A stretch of 64,000 nucleotides of DNA from Bacteroidales bacterium (lineage in GTDB: Bacteria > Bacteroidota > Bacteroidia > Bacteroidales > P3), in contig JAFYSZ010000019.1 of assembly GCA_017559135.1 (NCBI GenBank), positions 1 through 64,000 of the forward strand, in the 5' to 3' direction. The position numbers were made by a program, and so were the translations under genes. The notes below the pieces were generated by a model. It saw only the letters and a program-made list of their open reading frames with translations. It did not search any database and was not told where the DNA came from. Positions 8,931-18,585 of the stretch are shown here, one piece after another (position 1 is the first letter of the stretch; each line of letters starts with the position of its first letter).

Positions 8931-10088
8931 TTATTGAACTATCATTTTCTTTGTCGTAGTGCCTTTTTGCGTAACTATGTTTACTAAATATGTGCCTTTA
9001 TTATAGTTTTGCACTCCTATGTAATATTCATAGTCATTTACATTTATTTCTTCTATTTTTTTGCCTTGCACATCAAAGACTTCTAATCTTTCTATTTTAT
9101 ATCTGCTTAATACTTTTGCGTATGTGGTTACAGGATTTGGAAGTATGTTACAATGTTCTGATAATTCTTCGGATGTTAAATTTGAATTTGTCTTTGGAAT
9201 TATAATAATTGGGAAAAATCCTATTTGCATTTTATAATAGAATTGATAGTATTGGTCTTGATCAAAACTTACCCAATTTGCAGAATCATACATTAAATAC
9301 ATAGGAGGAATGTATTCATAACAACCTATATCATCGTATCTACATTCGTGATACCATTCAGCGTCTTTATCTCCACCTATAAGAGACATTGTGTGATCAA
9401 ATTCAAATGGTTTATTGGCTGCAAAACTTTGATTATACCAAGAATTATTTTTATCAAATGCTATTGAAAAGGCTTGAATTTGATGTTGATTAGCAAAATA
9501 ATAGTGTTTTATTGGTGTAGGATAAAGATTTACTCCATAAGGAAACTCACCTTCTATACTTCCATCAGGCCAACAAAATATCATTGAAGTATCTATTAAC
9601 GCTCCTGTATGATCATACAAAACAAAATAAGGATAAATAGAATTTGGCGGTTGGTGTCCAAATATTTTTGCAGCAACTCCTATCACTCTTGCAGCTGTGT
9701 CTAAATCTGGAAGATAATATGGTTGTAAAAAACTCCTAATTCCTGGCATTGATTCAAACCCTACAAGGTTTTTATTAGCAAGTGTCATAGATAAATAATT
9801 TTGATCTACACTCGCCCAAGCACTATCACAATGCGAATACAGGTGAATAACTGCAAAATCATCAAAAGCCCTCGCATACGCATGTATAGGATATATGTAA
9901 CCTGTCGCTTGCATATAGGCTTGTTGCTCTGCTGTATTATCATAATATATAGGTGAATAAACAGGGTCAAATAACATTGGACAATCAAATATTGTTTGTG
10001 GGAAATAAACTATTGTGTCATATTCTTGTTCTTGTGAATATGCTCCAAAACTTATTGCTAATAAAATTATTATTGCTATCTTTTTCAT
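8931..10088 (-). CDS. T9SS cargo protein, cassette gene B copy 2
   Basis: 385 residues, complete. Signal peptide (MKKIAIIILLAISFGAYS). The main body is unrecognised but nearly identical to the partial copy at the window start; differences cluster in a few short patches (for example around residues 120-130 and 180-195). The C-terminal about 75 residues form a T9SS type A sorting domain (NILPNPVTTYAKV, LEVFDVQGKKI, GTYLVNIVTQKG, KKMIVQ). It starts 12 nt after gene A copy 2 and has its own terminator after it. It is probably surface-exposed or released; its activity is unknown. Confidence 0.9.
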   Translation of the reverse strand: MKKIAIIILLAISFGAYSQEQEYDTIVYFPQTIFDCPMLFDPVYSPIYYDNTAEQQAYMQATGYIYPIHAYARAFDDFAVIHLYSHCDSAWASVDQNYLSMTLANKNLVGFESMPGIRSFLQPYYLPDLDTAARVIGVAAKIFGHQPPNSIYPYFVLYDHTGALIDTSMIFCWPDGSIEGEFPYGVNLYPTPIKHYYFANQHQIQAFSIAFDKNNSWYNQSFAANKPFEFDHTMSLIGGDKDAEWYHECRYDDIGCYEYIPPMYLMYDSANWVSFDQDQYYQFYYKMQIGFFPIIIIPKTNSNLTSEELSEHCNILPNPVTTYAKVLSRYKIERLEVFDVQGKKIEEINVNDYEYYIGVQNYNKGTYLVNIVTQKGTTTKKMIVQ

Positions 10089-10100
10089 AAGGCTATTGTT

Positions 10101-10919
10101 TTATTTATTTAAAAATATACAAGGTCGCATTTTATGATACTGATATTGTGGTTCTCCTTCTTCTAATATGTAAGATTTTCTATCAGTGTAATCGTTTTTG
10201 TTTATGGAATGTTCTATTGTTTTAGGGAGTGAATATCTTGGTGCTTTGTCTTTTAATGTGCTTACTACTACTATGTAGTCTTTTTCAAGGTATAGGTCTT
10301 CTATTTTTTCTATTTCTTGGTTGTTTGGTAAGTGATAGTGTTGGGTTTCTTTGTTTGGTTGATGTAGGACTAAACAGCCGTAGGTTTGTTCTTTATCTTT
10401 TGTCCAACCTTGTTGGATTTGACTGTCATAATCATTGGTTAGTAGGTTTTCTCCTGTGATTTTTGGTTCTATTATTTCTTCTCCTGCTGGTATTGGTAAT
10501 TCTGGACCTCTTAGGTCTGTGTCTTTAAATTCTTTTTCGGGCATTTCTTGGTAATAGACTTGGCTATAGTTTTGTGTGCCTATGCTTGCTATTATGGTTT
10601 CGCCGTTTTTATCGGTGTAAGCTTCTATTCTAAATAGATTTGTAGTGCTTGGAATTTCTTTTATTATGATTCCTTCGTTGTTTTTCGCTTTAAAGTCTTT
10701 GATGGATTGATAAGCTATTATGCCTTGTTTTTGATTAGGGGTGTTTATTCTTTCTCCTACGAAATAAAGCATTTCTTTGTCTTGGTCATAGTCATGAATT
10801 TCATAACCTAATGAGAAAAATACTGTTCTTATTTCTGCAATACTGATTTCTTGGGCGTTGGTTTTTAAACCAAATAGCAATATTAGAAGCATTGCTATTA
10901 AAGATAAATTCTTTTTCAT
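10101..10919 (-). CDS. Exported protein of unknown function, cassette gene A copy 2 (short form, 272 aa)
   Basis: It shares the signal peptide (MKKNLSLIA.LLILLF) and the segments LYFVGE, GIIAYQSIKDF, LFRIEAY..NGET and IIEPKITGEN with the 550-residue paralogue at 1039-2691. It lacks roughly 60 residues after the signal peptide and about 250 residues at the C-terminus. It is either a natural short form or a truncated duplicate. The reading frame is clean and the promoter intact, so I call it as a gene. No sorting domain is present. Confidence 0.8.
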   Translation of the reverse strand: MKKNLSLIAMLLILLFGLKTNAQEISIAEIRTVFFSLGYEIHDYDQDKEMLYFVGERINTPNQKQGIIAYQSIKDFKAKNNEGIIIKEIPSTTNLFRIEAYTDKNGETIIASIGTQNYSQVYYQEMPEKEFKDTDLRGPELPIPAGEEIIEPKITGENLLTNDYDSQIQQGWTKDKEQTYGCLVLHQPNKETQHYHLPNNQEIEKIEDLYLEKDYIVVVSTLKDKAPRYSLPKTIEHSINKNDYTDRKSYILEEGEPQYQYHKMRPCIFLNK

Positions 10920-10945
10920 AAGGCGATATTTTTATATTCAAGCCA

Positions 10946-10978
10946 CAAAGTTAAAAATATTTCTTTGATTTAGCAAAA
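10946..10978 (-). promoter_or_regulatory. Promoter of cassette A-B copy 2
   Basis: On the minus strand GCAAAA at 10973-10978 reads TTTTGC, then 19 nt, then TAACTTTG (10953-10946). The boxes, spacing and surrounding bases match the A1 promoter. Confidence 0.7.
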
Positions 10979-10991
10979 AAAATCAAAGAAA
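10960..10991. repeat. Inverted repeat / 21-bp ladder (L2)
   Basis: Arms TTTCTTTGATTT (10960-10971) and AAATCAAAGAAA (10980-10991) are perfect 12-bp inverted repeats. The cores CTTTG (10963) and CAAAG (10984) start 21 bp apart. The -33 box of the A2 promoter lies in the loop. Confidence 0.8.
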
Positions 10992-11015
10992 AAAATTATT
11001 TTTTTCATTATTTTT

Positions 11016-13829
11016 TTACAAGGAAAGTAAGAATTGGAAAAATGGTTTTTGATTTAAGGTTTCAAAACCTACTCTTGCCCCTATTTCTATTGGCAATTTA
11101 ATTCCAAATACGCATAGATTAAAACTAAAATCATTACCAAAACTTTGATAAATCTGTGTATCAAAACTTCCAATATCATAAAACGGTTTCACGCTTAATC
11201 TTTTAATGTAAAATATCGGTCCTACAATCCAATCAGGATAAAACAAAGGAATATTAAACGTTAAACCCGCTCCATAATATTTTGTAGGAAATTGATTTTT
11301 CACTCCTCTAATAAAATCAATCTGATTTTCAAATTCGTATCCTTGTGCGTTATTGTTGTTATATTGATAAGCAAAGTTTAATTCTGTGCTACTATTTTTA
11401 AAGAATAAAGGCAAATAAAGTTTTGTTGTAGCAGATGTAATGTTTGAAACATTGTTTCCAAGTGTAGAAGATTGAGAAAACTCCATTTCAAAGCCTTTTG
11501 TAGGTGTTATATCATTGTTTGCCTTTGCGTGTAAGTGCGTATAAGAAACTCCATATCCTAATATATTGTATGGATTTGAAGCCTTTTTTTCAAGCTGACT
11601 AAGAGTATATTTAAAATCTAATTGCAATTCATTAACCGTTCTTCTTGTGCTCCAAGAATATGGAAGACCTATATTAACACCTGCTAAATATTCTTGTTGT
11701 AATTTATTGTCTGAAAAGTTTCTTAGTTTGTATTCTGCCTCCAAATCTATTATTGGATAAAAACCACTATAAGTATAAGTCATATAAGCCCCGTGCCAAG
11801 AATCTTTTACATTGTATTTATATCCTACTTGAAGGATTGAAGTAGATAAAAGATTTTGAGAAGAAGCACTAACGCCTAATCCAAAATTCACTTTCTTTAA
11901 ATTAAGGAAAATAGGTAGCCAAGAATGAAAATTAAATAAGTTGTTTATTTTCTTATATTCCTTACTTTCATATCTTATAGTATCGTTATATTCTGTTGGT
12001 AGAAGGAAATTTTCTTGTCTTTGCAACTCTTCAACAAAGATTTGTGGCTTATTTTTTTTGTTAATGTCCAAATTTTGATTTCCCTTTGAAGATTTAGCAA
12101 GAAAATATCCATCACTATTATATGCCGAAACAATAAGTTCATTCTCTTTCAAGCAATATCCACCTAAGCCAAATGCCGTTTCGGTTAATTGTTTTGCTGT
12201 TTTAGAACTTAAATCGTATGCTATCAGCTCATATTTTGAGTCAATATCTTTTAAGAAATAAAGAGTGTTATCACTACATCTTAAATTAGAAATATTATCG
12301 TAAGAAGGTGAAAGAATTTCTTCTTTATTTCCATTTTCAACATCAACCTTTACTATATTTTTTCCTTTTGAAGAAGTTTCTATTAGGTAGATATATTTCC
12401 CGTCTTCGCTCCAAGCAGGATAAGAAATTGCATCGGAAGAAATTATTCTTTTTATTGTATAGTTTCTTTCTTTATCAAAGTTCAAAACAACCAAACTTTG
12501 AGCATATTCGTTTGTAGATTCTATACAGGCTATTTGATTTTCATTTATTGGAGAATAAGTTGGAGTAAAGAAAGTTTTGTTTTTGGTTAGCCTTTTTGTT
12601 TTTCCAGAATATATATCAAGCTCCACTATATTTGCGTATGTTTCTTGTTCCCAACGTTTATCCAATGCGTTTTGCGAATAAAGCAATTTGCCATTTTTAT
12701 AATCGAAATAAGAGTGCATTAAATAAGGCAATTTCACTATTTCTTCTAATCCATTTGGAGTATATTGCACTAATTTTTGCACCTCAAAAGAACTCGATTG
12801 TAAAGCAAGAATTGTGTCTTTTCCTATTAAGATTGGATTTAAATAATGAGTGTAATATTCTTTCTTTATGTTAAATGTGTCTAATTTTGACTTATTTTCT
12901 TTCTGAGTTAAGAATTGATTATAATCCTCTTTCCAAAGAGGCACTATGCTATCTATCAATTCTGCATAAATTTTTCTATGTGGCAATTTCAAGTTTAAGC
13001 TATCTGCCTTATTAAACCAAAGAAATTTCCACCACAATCTTGCAGTTGTAGTCATTACATCTACAAAAACATCTTTTCCATATTTGTTTCTTGCGTATGA
13101 AGCCATATAATACCCAAACACATAATCGTTTGGAACAAAATCTTTCATACTTTCAAGTTTTGCTTTATGGAATTTATACGCTCCTTTTTCAAGAAGTTGA
13201 GCCTTAAATTGATTATAAAACTCTGGATTTTGACCTCTACCTGTTGAGGCTAAGGCAGTTTCTGCCAAAACTGCATCTCCTTCTATAAACCAATTTGGAA
13301 CAAGCAAAGCATTCACTCCAAGCAAGAAGTGTTCTCCTAAAAGATTTGTCAAAGTCTTTGAAACACCTTTATAAGGAGCATAATATTGACAAGCATGTCT
13401 ATATTCGTGAATAGCCAAATGCCAATCCCACGGATAAGCAAAATAAGTTGGTGAAGGAGTTGGATAAAATTCCAATCTTTTTGGTGCCCATGTTGTCATA
13501 CCATTTGACTTTGCTGTGTAGGGGTGAATTAAAATTGGAATTTTTGGAGCATTCGTTCCAAGCGTTGTGCCAATGTGAAAAACCATTGTATCAAGCACAA
13601 GTGCAAGTCTTTGAGCTCTTGATTCATAACTTTGTGGATATACTAATTGAAACTCATTTGTGTTGATTTCTCTCCATTTCACTCTACTGTTATCTGTTTT
13701 GCTAACATTATATTGAGCAAACAAAGGGGAAAAACCTAACAAAAGAGCAATAAACACAAAAGCCCTCTTGCTATTTTTAACAAGAGGGTTTATGTTTATA
13801 TGTTTAAGTAAATTATTTTTGAGGAACAT
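11016..13829 (-). CDS. Outer-membrane protein: metallopeptidase-like domain, TolB-like propeller and C-terminal barrel
   Basis: 937 residues. A signal-like hydrophobic segment at about 23-39 ends in FAQ. An HExxH-type motif HEYRH lies at 141-145 with a second Glu in WFIEGDAVLAE (180-190), the arrangement of gluzincin-like peptidases. Residues about 330-620 hold repeated propeller-type strands (YSPINENQIACI, PAWSEDGKYIYLIE). From about 640 to the end are alternating aromatic strands typical of an outer-membrane barrel, ending FFQFLLSL with a terminal hydrophobic residue. It overlaps the pepD stop by 17 nt and belongs to the ispE-pepD operon. Peptidase activity is inferred from motifs only. Confidence 0.85.
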   Translation of the reverse strand: MFLKNNLLKHININPLVKNSKRAFVFIALLLGFSPLFAQYNVSKTDNSRVKWREINTNEFQLVYPQSYESRAQRLALVLDTMVFHIGTTLGTNAPKIPILIHPYTAKSNGMTTWAPKRLEFYPTPSPTYFAYPWDWHLAIHEYRHACQYYAPYKGVSKTLTNLLGEHFLLGVNALLVPNWFIEGDAVLAETALASTGRGQNPEFYNQFKAQLLEKGAYKFHKAKLESMKDFVPNDYVFGYYMASYARNKYGKDVFVDVMTTTARLWWKFLWFNKADSLNLKLPHRKIYAELIDSIVPLWKEDYNQFLTQKENKSKLDTFNIKKEYYTHYLNPILIGKDTILALQSSSFEVQKLVQYTPNGLEEIVKLPYLMHSYFDYKNGKLLYSQNALDKRWEQETYANIVELDIYSGKTKRLTKNKTFFTPTYSPINENQIACIESTNEYAQSLVVLNFDKERNYTIKRIISSDAISYPAWSEDGKYIYLIETSSKGKNIVKVDVENGNKEEILSPSYDNISNLRCSDNTLYFLKDIDSKYELIAYDLSSKTAKQLTETAFGLGGYCLKENELIVSAYNSDGYFLAKSSKGNQNLDINKKNKPQIFVEELQRQENFLLPTEYNDTIRYESKEYKKINNLFNFHSWLPIFLNLKKVNFGLGVSASSQNLLSTSILQVGYKYNVKDSWHGAYMTYTYSGFYPIIDLEAEYKLRNFSDNKLQQEYLAGVNIGLPYSWSTRRTVNELQLDFKYTLSQLEKKASNPYNILGYGVSYTHLHAKANNDITPTKGFEMEFSQSSTLGNNVSNITSATTKLYLPLFFKNSSTELNFAYQYNNNNAQGYEFENQIDFIRGVKNQFPTKYYGAGLTFNIPLFYPDWIVGPIFYIKRLSVKPFYDIGSFDTQIYQSFGNDFSFNLCVFGIKLPIEIGARVGFETLNQKPFFQFLLSL

Positions 13830-15267
13830 TTTTTAAAGTTTCTACTAAATAATTCCAGAATAAACTTACAGAAGGGATATTCACTCTTTCATCAGGTGAA
13901 TGTGGATTTTGGATTGTTGGTCCAAAAGAAATCATATCCCAATTTTTGTAAACTCCTCCTAACAATCCACATTCTAATCCTGCGTGTATTGCCATTACTT
14001 TTGGAGTCTTGCCATATAGTTTGTTATATGTTGTTTGCATTGTGTTAAGTATTGGACTTTCCATATTTGGTTTCCAACCTGGGTATCCACCAGCAAATTC
14101 AATATTTCCACCAGCAAGTTCTACTACGCTCGCCATCATTTCAGCAAAATCTTCTTTCGCTGTATCAACTGAACTTCTTAATAAAGCACATGCTTTTATT
14201 ACTCCGTTTTCTGATTTTACGATAGCAAGGTTAGAAGATGTTTCAACAAGATTTTCCATACTGTCGCTCATTCTGTAAATTCCGTTAGGACAAGCATATA
14301 TTGTACGAATAACTCTTGCCATTGTGTCTTTGTCAATGAAAGTAGCAGGAGCAGTAGTTTCTTCTATTGCTATAAGAATTTCAGGTTCAACTGCTGAAAG
14401 TTCGTTTTTGATAATTTCTGTAAGATTTGCAAGTATTTGTTTTGCTTCTTCTACCTTTGCAGCAGGAAGTGCTATTGTGCAGAATGCTTCTCTTGGGATT
14501 GCATTACGCAAACTACCACCATTTATTTCGCAAACTCTAACTTCTACTTTTTCTAATGCTTTTAATATTCTGAATAGTATCTTATTTGCATTTCCTCTTT
14601 GTAGTATGATGTCCATTCCACTGTGTCCACCTTTCAATCCTTTGATTGATAAAGCAAATGCTTTGTAAGATGAATCAAAAGCCTCTGTTGTGTAATCAAA
14701 AGTAATTGTTGCATCAATTCCTCCTGCACAACCTACATAAAGTTCGCCTTCTGTTTCTGAGTCAAGATTAAGAAGAATATCACCTTCAAGTTCACCTGCT
14801 TTCAAACCAAAAGCACCTGTCATTCCTGTTTCTTCATCTATTGTGATAAGGGCTTCTATTGGACCGTGTTCTAAGGTGTTGTCTTCCAAAACTGCTAATG
14901 CTGCTGCAACACCTATACCATTATCTGCTCCAAGAGTAGTACCTGTTGCCTTAACCCATTCACCTTCAATTCTTGGAAGAATAGGGTCAGTTAAGAAGTC
15001 GTGTTTTGTGTCATTATTCTTTTGAGGCACCATATCACAATGTGCTTGAAGAATAACACCTTTACGATTTTCCATTCCTTTCGTAGCAGGTTTACGCATA
15101 ATCACGTTTCCAACTTCGTCAAGTTTATATTCTATATTATTCTTTTTTGCAAACTCTACAAGGAAAGCAACTATCTTTTCTTCATGTTTACTTGGATGTG
15201 GAATAGCACAAATGCTATCAAAATTCTTCCACAAATTCTTTGGTTCTAAGTTTAATAATTCACTCAT
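13813..15267 (-). CDS. pepD: Aminoacyl-histidine dipeptidase (M20 family), copy 1
   Basis: 484 residues, the usual PepD length. It begins LEPKNLWKNFDSICAIPHPS as in the family. Metal-site motifs are QAHCDMVPQ, GADNGIG, TIDEETGMTGA and HAGLECGLLGG, with a late HSPDERV. Cytosolic zinc exopeptidase that splits dipeptides such as Xaa-His. It sits 20 nt after ispE and overlaps the next gene. A second copy of identical length is at 34672-36126. Confidence 0.95.
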   Translation of the reverse strand: MSELLNLEPKNLWKNFDSICAIPHPSKHEEKIVAFLVEFAKKNNIEYKLDEVGNVIMRKPATKGMENRKGVILQAHCDMVPQKNNDTKHDFLTDPILPRIEGEWVKATGTTLGADNGIGVAAALAVLEDNTLEHGPIEALITIDEETGMTGAFGLKAGELEGDILLNLDSETEGELYVGCAGGIDATITFDYTTEAFDSSYKAFALSIKGLKGGHSGMDIILQRGNANKILFRILKALEKVEVRVCEINGGSLRNAIPREAFCTIALPAAKVEEAKQILANLTEIIKNELSAVEPEILIAIEETTAPATFIDKDTMARVIRTIYACPNGIYRMSDSMENLVETSSNLAIVKSENGVIKACALLRSSVDTAKEDFAEMMASVVELAGGNIEFAGGYPGWKPNMESPILNTMQTTYNKLYGKTPKVMAIHAGLECGLLGGVYKNWDMISFGPTIQNPHSPDERVNIPSVSLFWNYLVETLKNVPQK

Positions 15268-15287
15268 AATCTTTATTTATTTTATTT

Positions 15288-16109
15288 TTATAATTTACCT
15301 TGCCATACAAACGTATTTTGAGGGAGATTTATTTTTTTGATTTCTATTTCTTTATCAAAGATACCATAAACCGTAGCACCACTTCCCGAAAGTGAAGCAT
15401 AGATTGCACCATTTTTATACATCAATTGCTTAAACTCCTCTAAGATTGGATATTTACCAAACAAACTATCCTCAAAATCATTCTTCAAAACCCCTCTCCA
15501 TTCCTTTATATCAGGCAAAGAGGCGTAATCTACTCCACTCTGCTTTGGCACAACTCCACGATAAGCCTCAGCAGTAGATATTCTTAATTCGGGTTTAAGC
15601 AACACAATATAATATCCACTCAAATCAAGTGTTATATCCTTTGATTTTTCTCCCTTTGAAAAAACATAAGCAGGGTTATTCTTCACAAAAAACGAACAAT
15701 CACTACCAATTCTCGCAGCAAGCGAAAGCATTTTCTCTTCCTCAATTCTCAGATTGAAAAGATAATCCAAAAGTTTCAAAGTAAAAGTTGCATCACTACT
15801 TCCTCCACCTAAGCCAGCAAAGGCAGGAATATGTTTATGCAAATGAATATTTAAATAAGGTATAGACTTATATTCCTCCCTTAAAATATTAACCGCCTTT
15901 ATGCAAAGATTATCTTGTGCAGAAGTATTTCCAATATCTAATCCGCTGATTTTAAAACAATCTTGCTTTGCATCATTTGGTCTAATCTCCAAAACATCAC
16001 ACAAATTCACAGGATAAAAGACAGATTCTATATTATGGAAACCATCATCTTTTCGTTTTTCTACAATACTCAGTCCTATATTTATCTTACAATTCGGAAA
16101 AAAAATCAT
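15288..16109 (-). CDS. ispE: 4-diphosphocytidyl-2-C-methyl-D-erythritol kinase
   Basis: 273 residues. GHMP kinase family: N-terminal NCKINIGLSIVEKRKDDGFH, the glycine-rich ATP motif PAFAGLGGGSSDAT, and the C-terminal motif LSGSGATVYGIF. It phosphorylates CDP-methylerythritol in the non-mevalonate isoprenoid pathway in the cytosol. First gene of a run with pepD and the barrel protein, and divergent from topA. Confidence 0.96.
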   Translation of the reverse strand: MIFFPNCKINIGLSIVEKRKDDGFHNIESVFYPVNLCDVLEIRPNDAKQDCFKISGLDIGNTSAQDNLCIKAVNILREEYKSIPYLNIHLHKHIPAFAGLGGGSSDATFTLKLLDYLFNLRIEEEKMLSLAARIGSDCSFFVKNNPAYVFSKGEKSKDITLDLSGYYIVLLKPELRISTAEAYRGVVPKQSGVDYASLPDIKEWRGVLKNDFEDSLFGKYPILEEFKQLMYKNGAIYASLSGSGATVYGIFDKEIEIKKINLPQNTFVWQGKL

Positions 16110-16126
16110 TTCTTTTTTCTTTTTTG

Positions 16127-16134
16127 CAAATATA
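16127..16134 (-). promoter_or_regulatory. -7 box of ispE
   Basis: TATATTTG on the minus strand, 18 nt upstream of the ispE ATG. No convincing -33 box is seen. Confidence 0.5.
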
Positions 16135-16155
16135 CAAAAACCCTACGATTTTTTT

Positions 16156-16223
16156 CTTTGTTTTAGAAAATTATTTCTTTGTTTTAATTTTTTAATTCTA
16201 TGAATTATTTTATTTTTTCTTTG
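16156..16223. repeat. 21-bp ladder between ispE and topA (L3)
   Basis: CWWWG pentamers begin at 16156 (CTTTG), 16177 (CTTTG), 16198 (CTATG) and 16219 (CTTTG), exactly 21 bp apart. The spacers contain only A and T except one G, in TTTTAGAAAATT. A weaker CTATT follows at 16239. Confidence 0.85.
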
Positions 16224-16251
16224 CTTTAATTTATTATTCTATTAAAAGTTG

Positions 16252-16259
16252 TAATTTTG
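16252..16259 (+). promoter_or_regulatory. -7 box of topA
   Basis: TAATTTTG, 24 nt before the ATG at 16284. It overlaps an upstream in-frame ATG at 16257, which therefore cannot be the start. No clear -33 box. Confidence 0.55.
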
Positions 16260-16283
16260 CAACCGTTTTTTAAAAAAATATAT

Positions 16284-18581
16284 ATGGCAAAGAATCTTGT
16301 AATAGTGGAGTCGCCTGCTAAGGCAAAGACAATTGAGAAGTTTTTGGGTAAAGACTTTGTGGTAATGTCTTCGTTTGGACATATCAGAGACCTTTCCGCA
16401 AAGGATATGAGCATTGATTTAGAGAATAATTTTGAACCAAAATATAACATCACAGAAGATAAAGTAAAGGTAGTTAAAGAATTAAAAAACGCAGTAGAAA
16501 AAGCAGAGATTATTTGGCTTGCTTCCGATGAAGACCGTGAAGGAGAAGCGATTGCGTGGCATTTGAAAGAAGCACTCGCACTTGATGAGACTAAAACAAG
16601 ACGTATTGTTTTTAATGAAATCACAAAGACTGCTATTTTAAATGCAGTGGAAAATCCTCGTTCGATTGATATAAATCTTGTTAATGCTCAACAAGCACGT
16701 AGGGTGTTGGACAGAATTGTTGGATATGAAATTTCGCCTGTTCTTTGGAAAAAAGTTAAACCTTCTTTGAGTGCAGGAAGAGTGCAATCGGTTGCTGTTC
16801 GCTTGATTGTGGAAAGAGAAAAGGAAATCAATAATTTCAAAGCAATTAAGTCTTATAAAATCACTGCGGATTTTCAAAATTCTAATCAATCCTTACTTTC
16901 TGCTACTTTAAACAAGAGATTTGAAAGCAAAGAAGATACTATTGACTTTTTGAAAGCAAGTTCTTGTGCTACATTTAGCATTGAGGCGGTTGAAACCAAA
17001 CCTTCAAAGCAAAGTCCTGCCGCACCTTTTACTACTTCTACTCTTCAACAAGAAGCAAGTAGAAAATTAGGATACCCTGTTGCAAGAACAATGCAAATTG
17101 CTCAACAATTATATGAAGCAGGGCACATTACATATATGAGAACCGACTCTGTAAATCTTTCTGACCACGCTTTAAACCAAGCAAAAGAGTTAATCTTAAA
17201 AGAATACGGAGAAGAATATTACAAATCTCGCAAATACTCCAATAAAATCAAAGGAGCACAAGAGGCACACGAAGCAATTCGTCCTACTGTTTTAGCAAAT
17301 ACAGACATAAATATTGATGCAAGTGCACAACGTCTTTACGACCTTATTCGTAAGCGTACTATTGCTTCTCAAATGGCAGATGCTAAATTAGAGAAAACTA
17401 ATATTACTATCAATATTTCAAATAGGGAAGAAAAATATCTTTGTCAAGGAGAAGTTGTTTTGTTTGAAGGATTTATGAAAGTGTATCAACACTCTGTTAA
17501 TGATGAGGAAGAGAATGAAAATACAAATCAAAAACTTCTTCCTGTGGTAAATCAAGGCGAGATTTTAGAACATCTTTGCAGCAAAGCAACTGAAAACTAC
17601 AACAATCACCCTCCTCGCTACAATGAGGCAAGTCTTGTTAAGAAATTAGAAGACTTAGGAATCGGTCGTCCTTCGACTTACGCTCCTACAATCTCAACAA
17701 TTCAAAAACGAGAATACGTAATAAAAAAAGATAAACCTGCATCGGTTAGAGAAATAGAGATAATTATTTTACAAAACAATACTTTAAACACTACAATCAA
17801 ACAAGAAAACTATGGAGCAGAGAAAGCGAAACTCTCCCCTACCGACATAGGAACAATTGTAACTGATTTTCTTTCTCAACACTTTACTGATGTGATAGAT
17901 TACAACTTCACAGCAGAGGCAGAAAAAGAGTTTGACGCTATTGCACAAGGAAAAGAGGAATGGAAGAATATGATTAAAGATTTTTACACTCCTTTCCACA
18001 ACGAAGTCCTTGCTTCCGAAAATACAGAACGTTCTTCGGGTGAGCGTTTGCTTGGAGTTGATTCTCAAAGTGGCAAAAACGTCTATGCAAAAATTGGAAG
18101 ATATGGTGCGATGATTCAAATCGGAGAAGTAACCGATGAAGAAAAACCAAGATTTGCTTCCTTAACAAAAGAACAGTCAATCAACACAATCACATTAGAA
18201 GAAGCGTTGAATCTATTTAAACTTCCAAGACTTGTTGGTCAATGGAACGGAATGGATATTGTAGCAAACACAGGACGATTTGGTGCATATATCTCTCACA
18301 ACAAGGTAAACGCTTCTATTCCTAAGACTCTTTCTCCTATGACTATTAGTTTAGAAGAATGTATTGTACTATTAGAAGAAAAAAATCAAAAACAACTTCC
18401 TATTAAGACTTTTGCAAACGGAGCGGAAATACTAAACGGAAGATTTGGAGCGTATATAAAGTATAATGGAAACAACTATAAGATTCCCAAGCAACAAAAT
18501 CCTGAGGATATTGATGATAAAATCTTAGAGGAAATAATAAGTCAAACGCCTACAAACTCTTCTAAACGCAAAAAGAAATAA
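16284..18581 (+). CDS. topA: DNA topoisomerase I (type IA)
   Basis: 765 residues from the chosen ATG; MAKNLVIVESPAKAKTIEKF is the classic N-terminus of the Toprim domain. DEDREGEAIAWH carries the metal-binding acidic residues, and the active Tyr is in ITYMRTDSVNLS. The C-terminus has repeats of the TopA C-terminal type (IGRYGAMIQIG, TGRFGAYISHN, NGRFGAYIKYN) instead of Cys zinc ribbons, then a Lys-rich tail. It relaxes negative supercoils. The next gene follows after 4 nt. Confidence 0.97.
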   Translation: MAKNLVIVESPAKAKTIEKFLGKDFVVMSSFGHIRDLSAKDMSIDLENNFEPKYNITEDKVKVVKELKNAVEKAEIIWLASDEDREGEAIAWHLKEALALDETKTRRIVFNEITKTAILNAVENPRSIDINLVNAQQARRVLDRIVGYEISPVLWKKVKPSLSAGRVQSVAVRLIVEREKEINNFKAIKSYKITADFQNSNQSLLSATLNKRFESKEDTIDFLKASSCATFSIEAVETKPSKQSPAAPFTTSTLQQEASRKLGYPVARTMQIAQQLYEAGHITYMRTDSVNLSDHALNQAKELILKEYGEEYYKSRKYSNKIKGAQEAHEAIRPTVLANTDINIDASAQRLYDLIRKRTIASQMADAKLEKTNITINISNREEKYLCQGEVVLFEGFMKVYQHSVNDEEENENTNQKLLPVVNQGEILEHLCSKATENYNNHPPRYNEASLVKKLEDLGIGRPSTYAPTISTIQKREYVIKKDKPASVREIEIIILQNNTLNTTIKQENYGAEKAKLSPTDIGTIVTDFLSQHFTDVIDYNFTAEAEKEFDAIAQGKEEWKNMIKDFYTPFHNEVLASENTERSSGERLLGVDSQSGKNVYAKIGRYGAMIQIGEVTDEEKPRFASLTKEQSINTITLEEALNLFKLPRLVGQWNGMDIVANTGRFGAYISHNKVNASIPKTLSPMTISLEECIVLLEEKNQKQLPIKTFANGAEILNGRFGAYIKYNGNNYKIPKQQNPEDIDDKILEEIISQTPTNSSKRKKK

Positions 18582-18585
18582 AGAG

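Noticed and set aside
10101..10919. Calling gene A copy 2 a pseudogene
   Set aside because: It is shorter than copy 1, but its frame, start, promoter and downstream partner are intact, so a natural short form cannot be excluded.
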